Origin: Candidatus Fokinia cryptica | Lineage (GTDB): Bacteria > Pseudomonadota > Alphaproteobacteria > Rickettsiales > Midichloriaceae | Reading direction: 5' to 3' | Length of the DNA: 64,000 nt | NCBI RefSeq assembly: GCF_034359305.1 | Contig: NZ_CP110343.1 | Coordinates: forward strand, 207,823-271,822 | Shown: positions 8,190 to 18,900 of the stretch, piece by piece | Layout of the letters: each line of letters starts with the position of its first letter | Position numbering within the stretch: position 1 is the stretch's first letter | Program-made: the position numbers and the translations under genes | The notes under the pieces: model-generated | Told to the model about the DNA's origin: nothing | Databases searched by the model: none | The model's input: only the letters and a program-made list of their open reading frames with translations

Positions 8190-10400
8190 CTATTTTCCAA
8201 TATTAATTGTTGAAAACGTTAACATATCATCTTGAATGATGAGTATACTATTTTCTATTTTACTCATATTACGGACTTCTTCTATTGTTTCATTCGTTAT
8301 ACCAAGAGATTGCTTATACTTTTTAGGAAAATGCTCATCTCCTATTAATATTCGCGTTCTGAAAGATTTTATAATAGGATTCTTATTATGAGATGTTCTA
8401 TATATTGCTTCTTTATTATTTAAATCTCCAATTATAAAAAGATTACATAACATCATTTGCTTTAAAAGGCTTTTTATCATTTCTTCAGCGAATGGATGAG
8501 CTAGGAGTGGAGATATTTCTGATATGTACAGTGCTTTTGGTTTTGTATTTTGAGTATGCACATTACATAATTCACTTAGTATCACGTAGAAAAATATGAA
8601 CCCTACAGTACTATTTTCTGATAGTAACGATTGTGGTATTTCAAACGTTGTTGTGTTTCCGGTAGCAATTTGCTCAGTAATATCTTTCATTAAAGTGTAG
8701 TACTCTAAAAGCTTTAAATAGCATCTTTTAGTGCTTTCATTCATTTCGTCTATCAGTTTACGTAAATTGTATTCTTGAGTGGTAGCAGAGATTGCGATGT
8801 GTATTTGTTTTATTGCATCATTTTGAGTATCACCATCATAAAGATCTACATTCTGAAATATCAAAGAAATAACTGATTCTAAGTAATCACCTTGGAAATA
8901 TCTTTTTATTAATTCGATTATCTGTGAGTGCGCCACTTTACTACTTGTATATTTTTTTTCACTAAAGGACATCGAAAATGATTCGATTTTATTGTTTGCG
9001 ATATATTCTTTTATCAGATCTTTTAAGTTTGAATCGTTAATTGCAGTTGGTGATTTTATAATGGCTGTATGCTTTACTTTATTGCACGATAGTATGTCAA
9101 AGAAAAATGGCTGTTGTGTTTTAATATTCTTCAAAATTGCTAATGGAGCTCCGAATCTTGTACCGTTATAATTTCCAACTCTTTGTGATATTGTATTGCC
9201 TAATAATATAGAGTTGCTAATAGGGCTGAAATTCGCTCTGTGTAAATAATGTGAATTTCCAGGAAAATAAGAAAGAAAATTGCTTACATTATATAAATCT
9301 TCCTTTAGAGTTGTTACTCCTAATTGTGCAAGTTTAGTATGAATTTTTGTAAGCTTTTCTTGTAATTCTTCTTTGCTTTCTCCATGTGCAACAATAGTAA
9401 TTTGAATCATGCAGCATCCACCTTTATCTTGTATTTCATCTATAGTTTGATTGATAGATGATATTTCCATCATCTTTGTAGATTGTGTGATTTTGTAAAG
9501 ATTCTGTAAATTTGTTAGAAAAGTTGAATATTCTTGATGCTGTTCCGGAAAAATTAGTCTTTCACAAATGATAAAATTTGTATCTATTTCTAAAATTGTA
9601 TTAACATGCTCTCGATGTAACGGATATGGATATTTGAAATTGAGAGTTGATACGAATCTCTTTTGAAAAATATCAGATTCAATTACAATATAATCTAAAT
9701 GATCGCTAATCTTGGCTTGATTGTCATACAATATATCATTGTATTCGAGATAATGTGGAATATGTTGAGAAGTTAATAGATAATTAAAAAAAGTTATTAA
9801 TTCAGACTCTTGATAATTATCATGCTGTTTTAGTTTTAATTTTTTAGGCTTATAAAGCGATACCGTTTCTACAAGTTTTGACACTACTTCGGAAAATTGT
9901 TTATATTGTCGCTCAAATTCTTCTGTTACAGTTTTCTTATATAGGAATAGTTTTGCCCTATTTATAAATTTGTTGGTACTGAAAACGTTTCTAATGCCTT
10001 TATGTACTATTACGATGTAGAGATTATTCCATAATGCACGATCAAATTGATTATTTTTACTAATAGTAACGGGAAGTTTAGAATTTGTATTTGAATACAC
10101 TAGCTTTATTAAATCCTGATAATCTCTTACTAAATAGATATACATAGCAATATTTTTCTTATGCTCTAATTCCATACTATGAAGCATGTTATGTATATAA
10201 GTTTTGAAATCTGTTTCTGTTTGTTCAAAGGGAGAAGGTTCTTCTATGCTGATAGCTTGCATCAACTCTCCTTCCTTGGTAATAACAATTTCGTCAGAAA
10301 TCTGACCAATGATGGAATATAGTTCTTCAAACTTTGATTCTTTTATAGTACCGAAAGCTTTATTCTGCATATTGAGAAGCTTTTTTATATAGGCTGTCAT
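8190..10400 (-). CDS. virB4: VirB4-like protein, second copy with lost ATPase motifs (VirB4-II)
   Basis: A VirB4-family component of the type IV secretion system, aligned along its length with the active VirB4 at 10765-13161 (for example RFGAPLAILKN against the RNNHWGDAVTVLD region). Where active VirB4 has the Walker A box GPTGAGKT, this protein reads KSPTAINDS; where it has LDEAW, this one reads ISEIS. The phosphate-binding lysine and the Walker B acidic residues are therefore gone, and it should not hydrolyse ATP. Rickettsiales are known to carry such a degenerate second VirB4. The frame opens at 10463, but the ATG at 10400 (MTAYIKKLLN) is the better start because the earlier one abuts the divergent virB3 start. 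From 10400 it has 736 residues. A structural or regulatory role beside VirB4 is inferred. Confidence 0.85.
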   Translation of the reverse strand: MTAYIKKLLNMQNKAFGTIKESKFEELYSIIGQISDEIVITKEGELMQAISIEEPSPFEQTETDFKTYIHNMLHSMELEHKKNIAMYIYLVRDYQDLIKLVYSNTNSKLPVTISKNNQFDRALWNNLYIVIVHKGIRNVFSTNKFINRAKLFLYKKTVTEEFERQYKQFSEVVSKLVETVSLYKPKKLKLKQHDNYQESELITFFNYLLTSQHIPHYLEYNDILYDNQAKISDHLDYIVIESDIFQKRFVSTLNFKYPYPLHREHVNTILEIDTNFIICERLIFPEQHQEYSTFLTNLQNLYKITQSTKMMEISSINQTIDEIQDKGGCCMIQITIVAHGESKEELQEKLTKIHTKLAQLGVTTLKEDLYNVSNFLSYFPGNSHYLHRANFSPISNSILLGNTISQRVGNYNGTRFGAPLAILKNIKTQQPFFFDILSCNKVKHTAIIKSPTAINDSNLKDLIKEYIANNKIESFSMSFSEKKYTSSKVAHSQIIELIKRYFQGDYLESVISLIFQNVDLYDGDTQNDAIKQIHIAISATTQEYNLRKLIDEMNESTKRCYLKLLEYYTLMKDITEQIATGNTTTFEIPQSLLSENSTVGFIFFYVILSELCNVHTQNTKPKALYISEISPLLAHPFAEEMIKSLLKQMMLCNLFIIGDLNNKEAIYRTSHNKNPIIKSFRTRILIGDEHFPKKYKQSLGITNETIEEVRNMSKIENSILIIQDDMLTFSTINIGK

Positions 10401-10464
10401 TTTTTTATTGCATGCACAAGAGATTTTGCATCTAATTATTAAAGATGGATAAAACTCCTTCAAT

Positions 10465-10755
10465 ATGAATGGCCAAATAAGAGCTGATTCACTTTTTCTA
10501 GGTTTAACGCGACCTACTTTATTATTCGGTGTGAGTTATGTATTTGCGATAGTAAACGTAATGCTATGTTTCTGCTTATTTGCTGCAACTCATGACTTTA
10601 AATTTATATTCGGAATTATTCCGATGCATGGTATAGGATATTATTTCTGCTCTAAAGAACCGTTATTCATTGAATTATTTCAAGTGAAAGTGAGTAAATG
10701 CATGAGAAGTAAAAATAGAATGTACCATGGCTGTAACTCATATGATCCTAATTAA
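10465..10755 (+). CDS. virB3: Type IV secretion inner-membrane protein VirB3
   Basis: A 96-residue protein with the VirB3 signature LFLGLTRPTLLFGVSY followed by two hydrophobic segments (about residues 20-40 and 46-60). VirB3 sits in the inner membrane with VirB4 at the base of the secretion channel. The ATG at 10465 gives the expected family length. It is followed after 9 bases by virB4, the conserved gene order. Its start lies only 64 bases from the preferred start of the divergent virB4-II. Confidence 0.93.
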   Translation: MNGQIRADSLFLGLTRPTLLFGVSYVFAIVNVMLCFCLFAATHDFKFIFGIIPMHGIGYYFCSKEPLFIELFQVKVSKCMRSKNRMYHGCNSYDPN

Positions 10756-10764
10756 ATATCTTCT

Positions 10765-13161
10765 ATGTTTAAATTTTTTCCCAAAAAAGCCCCAAATTGG
10801 ATGATATTCAAGAATGAATATCAAGCAAGTGGATTTATAAAATATACTAATCATTTAGATCAAGAAGCTATTATTACAGATGATAACTCTCTCATAAAGG
10901 TTATAAGTTTATCGGGTTTTCCATTCGAAACAGCAGATGATGAGGCTTTGGATTCTAAAAAAGATATCAGAAATAGCTTATTCAAAGGAATGGCGAATGA
11001 GAACATTGTTCTTTATTTTTATGTGATTCGCAGTCTATCAAAAGGACTTGAAATGAGCTCCTATTCTAGTATGCCAGATGGTTTTGCTATGTTGTTAGAA
11101 AAAAAATGGCAGGAAAGATATAGGCATTACGATGCTTTTATGAATGACATGTATATAGCAGTAGTAGTATCTGTAAAGACTTCTAGTTCTGTCTTGGATA
11201 AAATTACTGGAAATGTAGAGGATAACTTTAAACTTAGGGTAGCAGAAGCTTATGAGCAACTTGATGATGCAACAAAACGTATAGTCAATACTTTAAAAGA
11301 TTATAGTCCGAGAATATTAAGCATAAAGGAAAAAAATGGTGGATATTATTCTGAGCCTTTTTCATTTTTTTCCAGAGTGATAGATGGAGATCAGAAAACA
11401 GAAATTCTATATGTTTTGGATAATCTAGGGAAATATGTGGTAAATAAAAGACTGAGCTTTAAAAAAAGACATATAGAAATAAAACAAGACAATAATACAA
11501 CTAAATATGCTGGAGTTGTAAGTTTAAAAGAATATTGTCCCAGAACTTGGGCTGGTATTATGGATCGTTATTTAAAGCTACCATTTGAATTTATAATTAC
11601 ACAATCCTTCCAGTTTACCAATAAACAAATGACGATTGGTAAGATGCAAATCCAGCAAAATAGAATGATTCAAGCAGGAGATAAAGGACTTTCTCAGATA
11701 GTTGAAATTACAGAAGCTCTAGATAAAGCTACTACTGGTGCTATAAGTTTTGGATTACACCATCTTACCATTACTTGCTTTGGTGAATCTTTAAAACAGT
11801 TAGATGATAACGTATCTATAGCTCTTGTAGAGCTTAGCAACATAGGAGCTATGGGTGTGAGAGAAGGTGTAAACATGGAACCTGCTTTTTGGGGGCAATT
11901 GCCTGGAAACATAGATTTTATAGTGCGTAAATCAATAGTTAGTACCTATAATATTGCGGGATTTTGTTCGATGCATAATTACCCTAGAGGGAAGCTCAGA
12001 AATAATCATTGGGGAGACGCTGTAACAGTACTAGATACAACATCGGGCACTCCTTATTATTTTAATTTTCACCTACGTGATGTTGGTCATACAATGATAA
12101 TTGGTCCAACTGGAGCCGGAAAAACAGTAATGTTAAATTTCCTTGCTGCACAAGCTCAGAGATTTAAAACTCGTCTTTTTTTCTTTGATAAAGATAGAGG
12201 GGCTGAAATATTTCTGAGAGCTTTAAACGGTAAGTATACATTGATTGATCCTGGTAAATTTTGTGGCTTTAACCCTTTAAAATTACCATCTAATGGTGAA
12301 AATAGAGCATTTTTACTTGATTGGTTGCAGCAATTAGTTACATCTAACGGAGAAACAGTTACAGCTGAAGATATTTCCAAGTTACAAAGTGCTATCGAAG
12401 GTGCCTATAAATTAGCTCCGGAGGATAGAAAACTTTCTAATATAGCTCCATTTCTTGGTGTTAGTGGGCCTGGTACATTAGCAGGACGTCTTGAAATGTG
12501 GATAGGAGAAGGTGCTTTATCTAAGGTTTTTGATAACAATGAAGATGTTGTAGATTTTACAAGTGCAACTGTATTTGGATTTGAGATGGCGGAGGTATTA
12601 AAGCAGAAAAAAGCTCTTGGTCCTGTATTATTATATCTCTTTCATAGAATTAATATTTCTCTAGATGGTGCTCCAACTATGATTGTGTTAGATGAAGCAT
12701 GGGCTTTGATAGATAACCCTGTATTTGCTCCTAAGATAAAGGATTGGTTGAAAGTTTTAAGAAAATTGAACGCTTTTATAGTATTTGCAACTCAAAGTGT
12801 GGAAGATGCTACTAAAAGTTCTATCAGTGATACATTAGTGCAGCAAACAGCAACGCAAATTTTTCTACCTAATTTAAAAGCCACTGACGTATATCGTACT
12901 GTATTTATGCTTACTGAACGAGAGTACAATCTTATTAAAGCGACAGATCCAGGAAGTAGATATTTTCTCATAAAACAAGGAAATGATGCGGTGGTAGCAA
13001 AAATAGATTTAAATGGAATGGATGATGTGGTTTCTGTGCTATCTGGTAGAGCTGAAACGGTATTAATACTAGACTCGATAATTGCTAAATACGGTGCAGA
13101 TCCTGAAATTTGGCTTCCAAGATTTTATAAGCGATTAAAGGAAATGCAAGATAATGAATAG
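10765..13161 (+). CDS. virB4: Type IV secretion ATPase VirB4
   Basis: The main assembly and transport ATPase of the secretion system, on the inner face of the membrane. The 798-residue product has an intact Walker A box GPTGAGKT at about 447-454, Walker B with catalytic acidic residue in IVLDEAWALI (D643), and the downstream FATQS motif and glutamine-rich sensor region (VQQTATQIFLPN). The N-terminal half is the CagE/TrbE/VirB4 domain. It follows virB3 closely and overlaps virB6 by 8 bases, so virB3-virB4-virB6 form one transcript. Comparison with the neighbouring paralogue shows that only this copy can be an ATPase. Confidence 0.97.
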   Translation: MFKFFPKKAPNWMIFKNEYQASGFIKYTNHLDQEAIITDDNSLIKVISLSGFPFETADDEALDSKKDIRNSLFKGMANENIVLYFYVIRSLSKGLEMSSYSSMPDGFAMLLEKKWQERYRHYDAFMNDMYIAVVVSVKTSSSVLDKITGNVEDNFKLRVAEAYEQLDDATKRIVNTLKDYSPRILSIKEKNGGYYSEPFSFFSRVIDGDQKTEILYVLDNLGKYVVNKRLSFKKRHIEIKQDNNTTKYAGVVSLKEYCPRTWAGIMDRYLKLPFEFIITQSFQFTNKQMTIGKMQIQQNRMIQAGDKGLSQIVEITEALDKATTGAISFGLHHLTITCFGESLKQLDDNVSIALVELSNIGAMGVREGVNMEPAFWGQLPGNIDFIVRKSIVSTYNIAGFCSMHNYPRGKLRNNHWGDAVTVLDTTSGTPYYFNFHLRDVGHTMIIGPTGAGKTVMLNFLAAQAQRFKTRLFFFDKDRGAEIFLRALNGKYTLIDPGKFCGFNPLKLPSNGENRAFLLDWLQQLVTSNGETVTAEDISKLQSAIEGAYKLAPEDRKLSNIAPFLGVSGPGTLAGRLEMWIGEGALSKVFDNNEDVVDFTSATVFGFEMAEVLKQKKALGPVLLYLFHRINISLDGAPTMIVLDEAWALIDNPVFAPKIKDWLKVLRKLNAFIVFATQSVEDATKSSISDTLVQQTATQIFLPNLKATDVYRTVFMLTEREYNLIKATDPGSRYFLIKQGNDAVVAKIDLNGMDDVVSVLSGRAETVLILDSIIAKYGADPEIWLPRFYKRLKEMQDNE

Positions 13162-15886
13162 GTTGCTCTCATATTTGCAAAAGTTAATTTTAATATTTCT
13201 TTTAGCATCCTCATTTAGTGTAGTAGAAGTACCTAAAGCTGAAGCTACTATTAGATATAGTGGAGTGATTCAATTTATGAATCAGCCACTGATATCAGAT
13301 AGTTCGTTCTATCATTTTATAATGTCTTTGATAGGTGTAATTCACAGTTGTTTATTAGAAAAACCTCTCTACTTAACAAAGCAAGAAGTATTAAAGAATA
13401 CGTGTATACCATATGCAATAATGGAGAATCAAAATTATTGTCAAAATAGTAAGTCTTTATTGAGTGCAAAGTCGATGATGACCTCATCGCTACTCATACC
13501 TTTAATAATTGGAGCTCTTATGACAATAGCTATTCCGGGAATAGGTGAATTAGCTCTTCTTGGTGTTGGTGGATTGGTGCTAGAAATTTGTAATATATGT
13601 GCTAATTACTACGTTAATATTCCATCAGATCTTGCTAATTTTGCGGTGGGAGCAAAATGTAGACGAGACTCTAGTACAAAGAAATACAGCTTTTTTTCTA
13701 CGTCAGGAGATGCACTTTTTTCTGCTTTTGATGTCCCATTCTTATATCAATGTAAATGTGGTTTACACTTGTTAAGTATGATACGAAGCAAAACACTTAC
13801 TCAAAATGAAGCATCAACAATGTATGGGTGCATGGATGGTATGCCTCAATGTATGAATCCGGTATTACGTCGTCTTCCAGAAAAGATAACTGCGTTGTTG
13901 CAGCCTGTAATGCTTGTTTCTGGTGGAACAGCTAATTTTGCACTTCCTCAAATAATAGTTGTGAGAAACGTTAATATTCCGATATGGGATCTGAAGGCTC
14001 GTAAAAAGAGAAACACTAATATACCTTGTCCATCTCCTGAGCAAAGTCAGGAAGGAGATAAAACAATAATATTAACATATGATCAGATTAATAATGCATA
14101 TAAAACACAGGACAAAGTAAGCGCTTATTTTAGTATGGCACATGGACGTGTTACTTTACGTGCAGTAAAGATGGCAGGATATGGATTACCACCAATAATC
14201 ATAGGTGAGACTACAGTTTCTCCTCCGATAGAAGCACCAAACATCAGTGAGAGTCTTGAGACTTTTTTAAAGGATACTATATGTATGACATTTCTTACTG
14301 GTAGGTTAGATCTAAATTCTCTCGGGGTTGGAATGCAGGAAAGTGGAAACTCCACAAATAGTGCAAACTCAGTAGCAATGTTCTTATCATCAGATTTTCA
14401 TATCTTGAGTACCGTAGTAGGATGCATACAAACAATTTTAGTGAAGATTTTTGTCAATCCTACTAATCCAAAAGAATCATTTCTTGCGATAGTACAGGAG
14501 CAATTCACGAATGCCTTTCTGGTAGTGATGGTGTTGTATATAATATTTGTAGGATTTAACTTGTTAGTGCATCCAGAACATCTCACAAAAGGACAAGCAT
14601 TCGGATATTTAGCAAGATTAGTAGTAGCATGGTATTTTGGAGTAGGAAGTGTATGGTTTTATATGCCGTATAATAGCATTACTGATGCTGACGGAAGGCA
14701 GGGTGTAGGATTATATGAAGTTATACTGAATGTTATGAATGGTATAGCGAATATGTTCATGCAGTCGGTAGAGTTGACCGATCCAATGCAATGGTGTACC
14801 CGTACTCTTGATAACGGTAGGAATTTACTTGGACCTAATAGAATCGATATTAAATCTGATGTTACTGGAATTAATGGAGATACTATAGTTACACCATCTT
14901 CAGGACAAGTATTGTATCCTACTCCTGTGCCATATCCTGGAAATGGTCAATATGTGTATCTTAGTGTATGGGATTTTATAGATTGTTCCTTGGCAATATT
15001 AATGAGTTTTGGTAGTTGTCAGTACTCTTTGTTGCAGATGCTGGTCTTTATTTTTGTGAGTGCCGGACTACTTGCTGGGATTAATGGGTTTATACTAAGT
15101 ATTGTCACTTTAATGTATCTAGTGTTCTTACTACAGGTGACGTTCAAATTTACTCATATGTTTATTCTATCAATGCTCACTATTACTATACTGATATTAC
15201 TAATGCCGATCTGGTGTGCATTTTACCTATTTGAGCCTACTAGAGATATAGGGCAACATGCTACTAAGCTTATTATAGGATACACTTTATATCCTGGAGT
15301 ATTATTTGCGCTGATAGCGTTATTTATGACGTGTATGAATTCAATTTTTTATGGTGTATCTCCATCACAGATTAAGGCTCAAATGCAAACTGCTACAACA
15401 GCAAATGGTTCAGAACTTTTACTTGATGTAGATAGTTTATGCACAGGAATTACTTCTGTTTTTTGTGCAATGCATAAGGTAAGTCAGAGTGATAATGCTC
15501 AAAATGCTGATTCGGTAGTTAAATCTGATTCAGGAGCTATAAACATTTTACAGAATTGTGCTACTCCTCCTTCTAGAGCTGTTGCGCCTTTTGTCACTAC
15601 AGCTCAAATTTTTGTTTTCACTTTTACACTAATGAAGCGAGAAGCAGTGGGGCAGTTGTTAACGCCAATGTTTAATATGATGTTAATGGCTATGCTATTT
15701 TACTATTTTTCAGATTCTATGATTACTTTCGTAGAAGGGCTTACTGGAGTTGCATCATTACGTGATGTTGCAGTAGGTGATATAAAAGCACAACAAACGA
15801 TCGGTGCTTTTAAATCTATGGGGAAACCTGTTGGTAATACTGAAAGTAAGGCGGCGAGTGCCTTTTTCAAAAGTCTCTTTAAATAA
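13154..15886 (+). CDS. virB6: VirB6-family type IV secretion protein (first copy)
   Basis: Large polytopic inner-membrane protein of the TrbL/VirB6 family, which forms the secretion channel across the inner membrane. The 910 residues begin with a signal-like segment (about 1-31, ending KAEA), a hydrophobic hairpin near 112-150, then a cysteine-containing extracytoplasmic part, and a bundle of membrane helices from about 450 to 730 and again near 840. The helix pair around MPIWCAFYLFEPTRDIG near 695 is typical of Rickettsiales VirB6. It overlaps the end of virB4 by 8 bases and precedes a second, larger VirB6. Rickettsiales proteins of this family are much longer than the roughly 300 residues of classical VirB6. 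Confidence 0.88.
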   Translation: MNRLLSYLQKLILIFLLASSFSVVEVPKAEATIRYSGVIQFMNQPLISDSSFYHFIMSLIGVIHSCLLEKPLYLTKQEVLKNTCIPYAIMENQNYCQNSKSLLSAKSMMTSSLLIPLIIGALMTIAIPGIGELALLGVGGLVLEICNICANYYVNIPSDLANFAVGAKCRRDSSTKKYSFFSTSGDALFSAFDVPFLYQCKCGLHLLSMIRSKTLTQNEASTMYGCMDGMPQCMNPVLRRLPEKITALLQPVMLVSGGTANFALPQIIVVRNVNIPIWDLKARKKRNTNIPCPSPEQSQEGDKTIILTYDQINNAYKTQDKVSAYFSMAHGRVTLRAVKMAGYGLPPIIIGETTVSPPIEAPNISESLETFLKDTICMTFLTGRLDLNSLGVGMQESGNSTNSANSVAMFLSSDFHILSTVVGCIQTILVKIFVNPTNPKESFLAIVQEQFTNAFLVVMVLYIIFVGFNLLVHPEHLTKGQAFGYLARLVVAWYFGVGSVWFYMPYNSITDADGRQGVGLYEVILNVMNGIANMFMQSVELTDPMQWCTRTLDNGRNLLGPNRIDIKSDVTGINGDTIVTPSSGQVLYPTPVPYPGNGQYVYLSVWDFIDCSLAILMSFGSCQYSLLQMLVFIFVSAGLLAGINGFILSIVTLMYLVFLLQVTFKFTHMFILSMLTITILILLMPIWCAFYLFEPTRDIGQHATKLIIGYTLYPGVLFALIALFMTCMNSIFYGVSPSQIKAQMQTATTANGSELLLDVDSLCTGITSVFCAMHKVSQSDNAQNADSVVKSDSGAINILQNCATPPSRAVAPFVTTAQIFVFTFTLMKREAVGQLLTPMFNMMLMAMLFYYFSDSMITFVEGLTGVASLRDVAVGDIKAQQTIGAFKSMGKPVGNTESKAASAFFKSLFK

Positions 15887-15904
15887 TTTGAGTAAATTTG
15901 AGAG

Positions 15905-18900
15905 ATGAGAGTACAAAGCCGTAATTATAATATGAATTCATTAGAGCAATTCACTGGTGTTATGATAGCTCTTCGGAGTGCTATGCTGTACCTTGCGGTA
16001 TTTTCTTTATTTTGCATTAGCTTGTGTAATGCCTCTCCATCAAATTTTTATAAAAGTTGCACGTATAGTTATGACAACTCATTTTACAATCCAATGTGGA
16101 GTAATTTGATTAACGAATACGATATGACAGAGTTACATTATGTTGGTGCTGTAGGTTTTAAATGTTGGGCTAGATGTCAGAAAGAGTGTGCTGCATTATA
16201 TGGTATTACGCTTCCAGAAAATTTAAAATCTACTATACAAGATGATACTCAAGATGGAATTACTATGGAGGATGTTGATGATTTTGATAAGGCAATACAA
16301 AAGAATGTAAACATTCAAAAGAATATAAATATTATAGAAGCTAATCAGGATACCATACAAGAATGCATTATAAGTTGCCAAAGTGGTGTCGTATACTATC
16401 TATCTGAAATAAGGGTATTAAATAATGATAGTAGTAATGCTAGTCCATATACGACTCAAAAATTAGTAGCTCCAAATAATGCAATTAAATCTACTTGCAG
16501 TACTTACAAGAAGAAATTTACTACCAATAATGATAATGAGAAGTATTTGATAGACGACTTAAATGCAGCGTATCCGTATAATACAGAGGTGATGGTACAT
16601 GGAGGAGAGCAAGTTAAGTTAGAAATACATAACGATAGTACAGTAGGTTATCCTGTTGGTATTACAGAAGTAGGTATGGAAAGTAAGCCTGTGATGTGTG
16701 GATTTAAGACAAGTTACATTTCTCCTAATCCATATTCTATCTATTCACTTGGTGGATGGGATTTTAATGATTCTGCATATGCAGGGTGTAAGGGTCCTGG
16801 AGATTGTGCTACTAAACAATCAATTACTACTACTAATGATCCGTGTCAGAGTGCAAAGAATAAAAAAAAGTGTCAAAAACAACAAAAGAAATGCAAGAAA
16901 AAAAATAAAAAATCTTGTTCTTCTGTGAATGAAACAACCACAACGGAAATAATGCCTATCAACACTGATTACTACTTGGGACACGAAGTATGGAGTGCTA
17001 GAAATGCTAGTGCATATTTCACAGGGCAATTTGTGATGGATAATAGCTTTTTTAAAATAGAATACTACGGAAATTATTTATATGACTGTAATTATTTGCA
17101 GTTTCGATCCGAAAACGGTGCAGATACGAATAATCAATGGCATCCGTACTCATGTAAAAATCATGATAATCAGTACAGTTTATTTTTATACCTTACTAGC
17201 AATTACAATCAGAGTAGTTGGGATGAAGGGGAACTTACTGACAGTATTTTACTAGATTCTACTATGTTCGGTAGAAAAGAGTTACTTAATTTTCAGAGTA
17301 CTCCCGTTACTAGCGTATCTACATCTTGTGATTTTCATGATGAATCCATTGTTTCTACTAGTGATGATATTACAGCTGTAAAAGGCTTGAATTCTTTAGA
17401 GATATACCATAATACTGCTCCTTCATCGCCTGTTTTTGGTTATCCTTTTATGCTTAGATATACACCTAGATATGCTGCTACAGCTAAGATAAACGGAAAT
17501 ACATACACTTTCGAACAATCTAGTAATGGCTATACTACTGATAATACTTTTTCAGCTACTGAAAATGGTACTACAAAAAATGCAAGTATTTGGGTGACAA
17601 AAGGATCAAACGATACTGCGTCATTTAATGGAAATTATGGAGATAACTCATATAGTGGTACTATCGGTACTCAAAATAGCAAGGTAAGTATAACGCTTGA
17701 CGATGCTGATCACACAACATATGAGTTTGACAGTGAACAGTTTGAAAGTGAAGATAAAACACCAATTATTGCAGGGCTACAAGGATCTATTTACACGAAA
17801 CAGTATCCTAACAGTATGCGAGTTGTGGCAGATATGGATGCCTATTTATATGATTATTTAGGCAAATGTCGCGAAGAGCCTATGATGCCATCCAGTCAAA
17901 TATTGAGTTGTATTAGTCACGCTAAGCATTCTCAAAGATGTCAATTTGAAAACGAAGAGTCGTTGTATATTAGATATAATAGAAATGCAATTCCTGCTGT
18001 AAGTTTTAGTGGATATTTAGATTTGGGTTCCAAGTACTCAGAACAGGTTTTAGCAGTTGGTTTAAGACATTTTGAACCCTCTAATCAATCTTCTGAAGAC
18101 ATAAATCCTGTGTATTGGACAGATAATGTAGGAGGCTTTTATGTAGTAATTTCTAGCGGTAATTGTGTGTTATCAAACGGTACGGGATTAGAATATGCAA
18201 TAATTCCCGTTGGACTAGTATCTCAAGATGATGAAAGTTATGCTATTTCAGTTGCTAACTGGAAGCCCGTACAGTGGCAATCTGGTACTAATGCTGAGGC
18301 TACCATCTCAATTCCTCCTGAAATAGAAAATGGTTATTTATTTCTTAGAATTCGGTATGGAGGCAATACGAACAGCGACCCATTAATTGCTCAACAAATT
18401 TCTAAAAACGCTTATGGAATAAACGTAAGTTCTATTTCTGATGGCTTTCGTTCATATCTTCAGACCGTAGAAAGCGCTCCTCCGAATGCATTAGCTGCAA
18501 ACGGGTATGTTGTAGGAGTTACTGTAATACCATCTGATGATACAGATTCTAATAAAGATTTTAATTGGAAGAAATATGCCGGTCAGAGTTTTAGTTTTGG
18601 GCAAGATGTGGAATATAATGGTACTGATGATTCTGGAACTCTTTCTATAAAAGATGGTCACGTTTATGATACTATCACAGTAAAGGATGGCCCTCTCAAT
18701 GGTCAGTATACAATACAAGGTACTCAGAGTGTTCGGAATATTAAAAATGGTCAAATTAATGAGGTTGCATCATCACAAGCTATAGTAGTGGGTTCTGGAG
18801 GTGGGGATGTTTTGCAAAATAGCACAAAAGTGCTTGATTCACAGTCGGGGTCTTTATCTCAACAACCGAGCTCTATTGCTGAATCTAAGTCATCAAAGAA

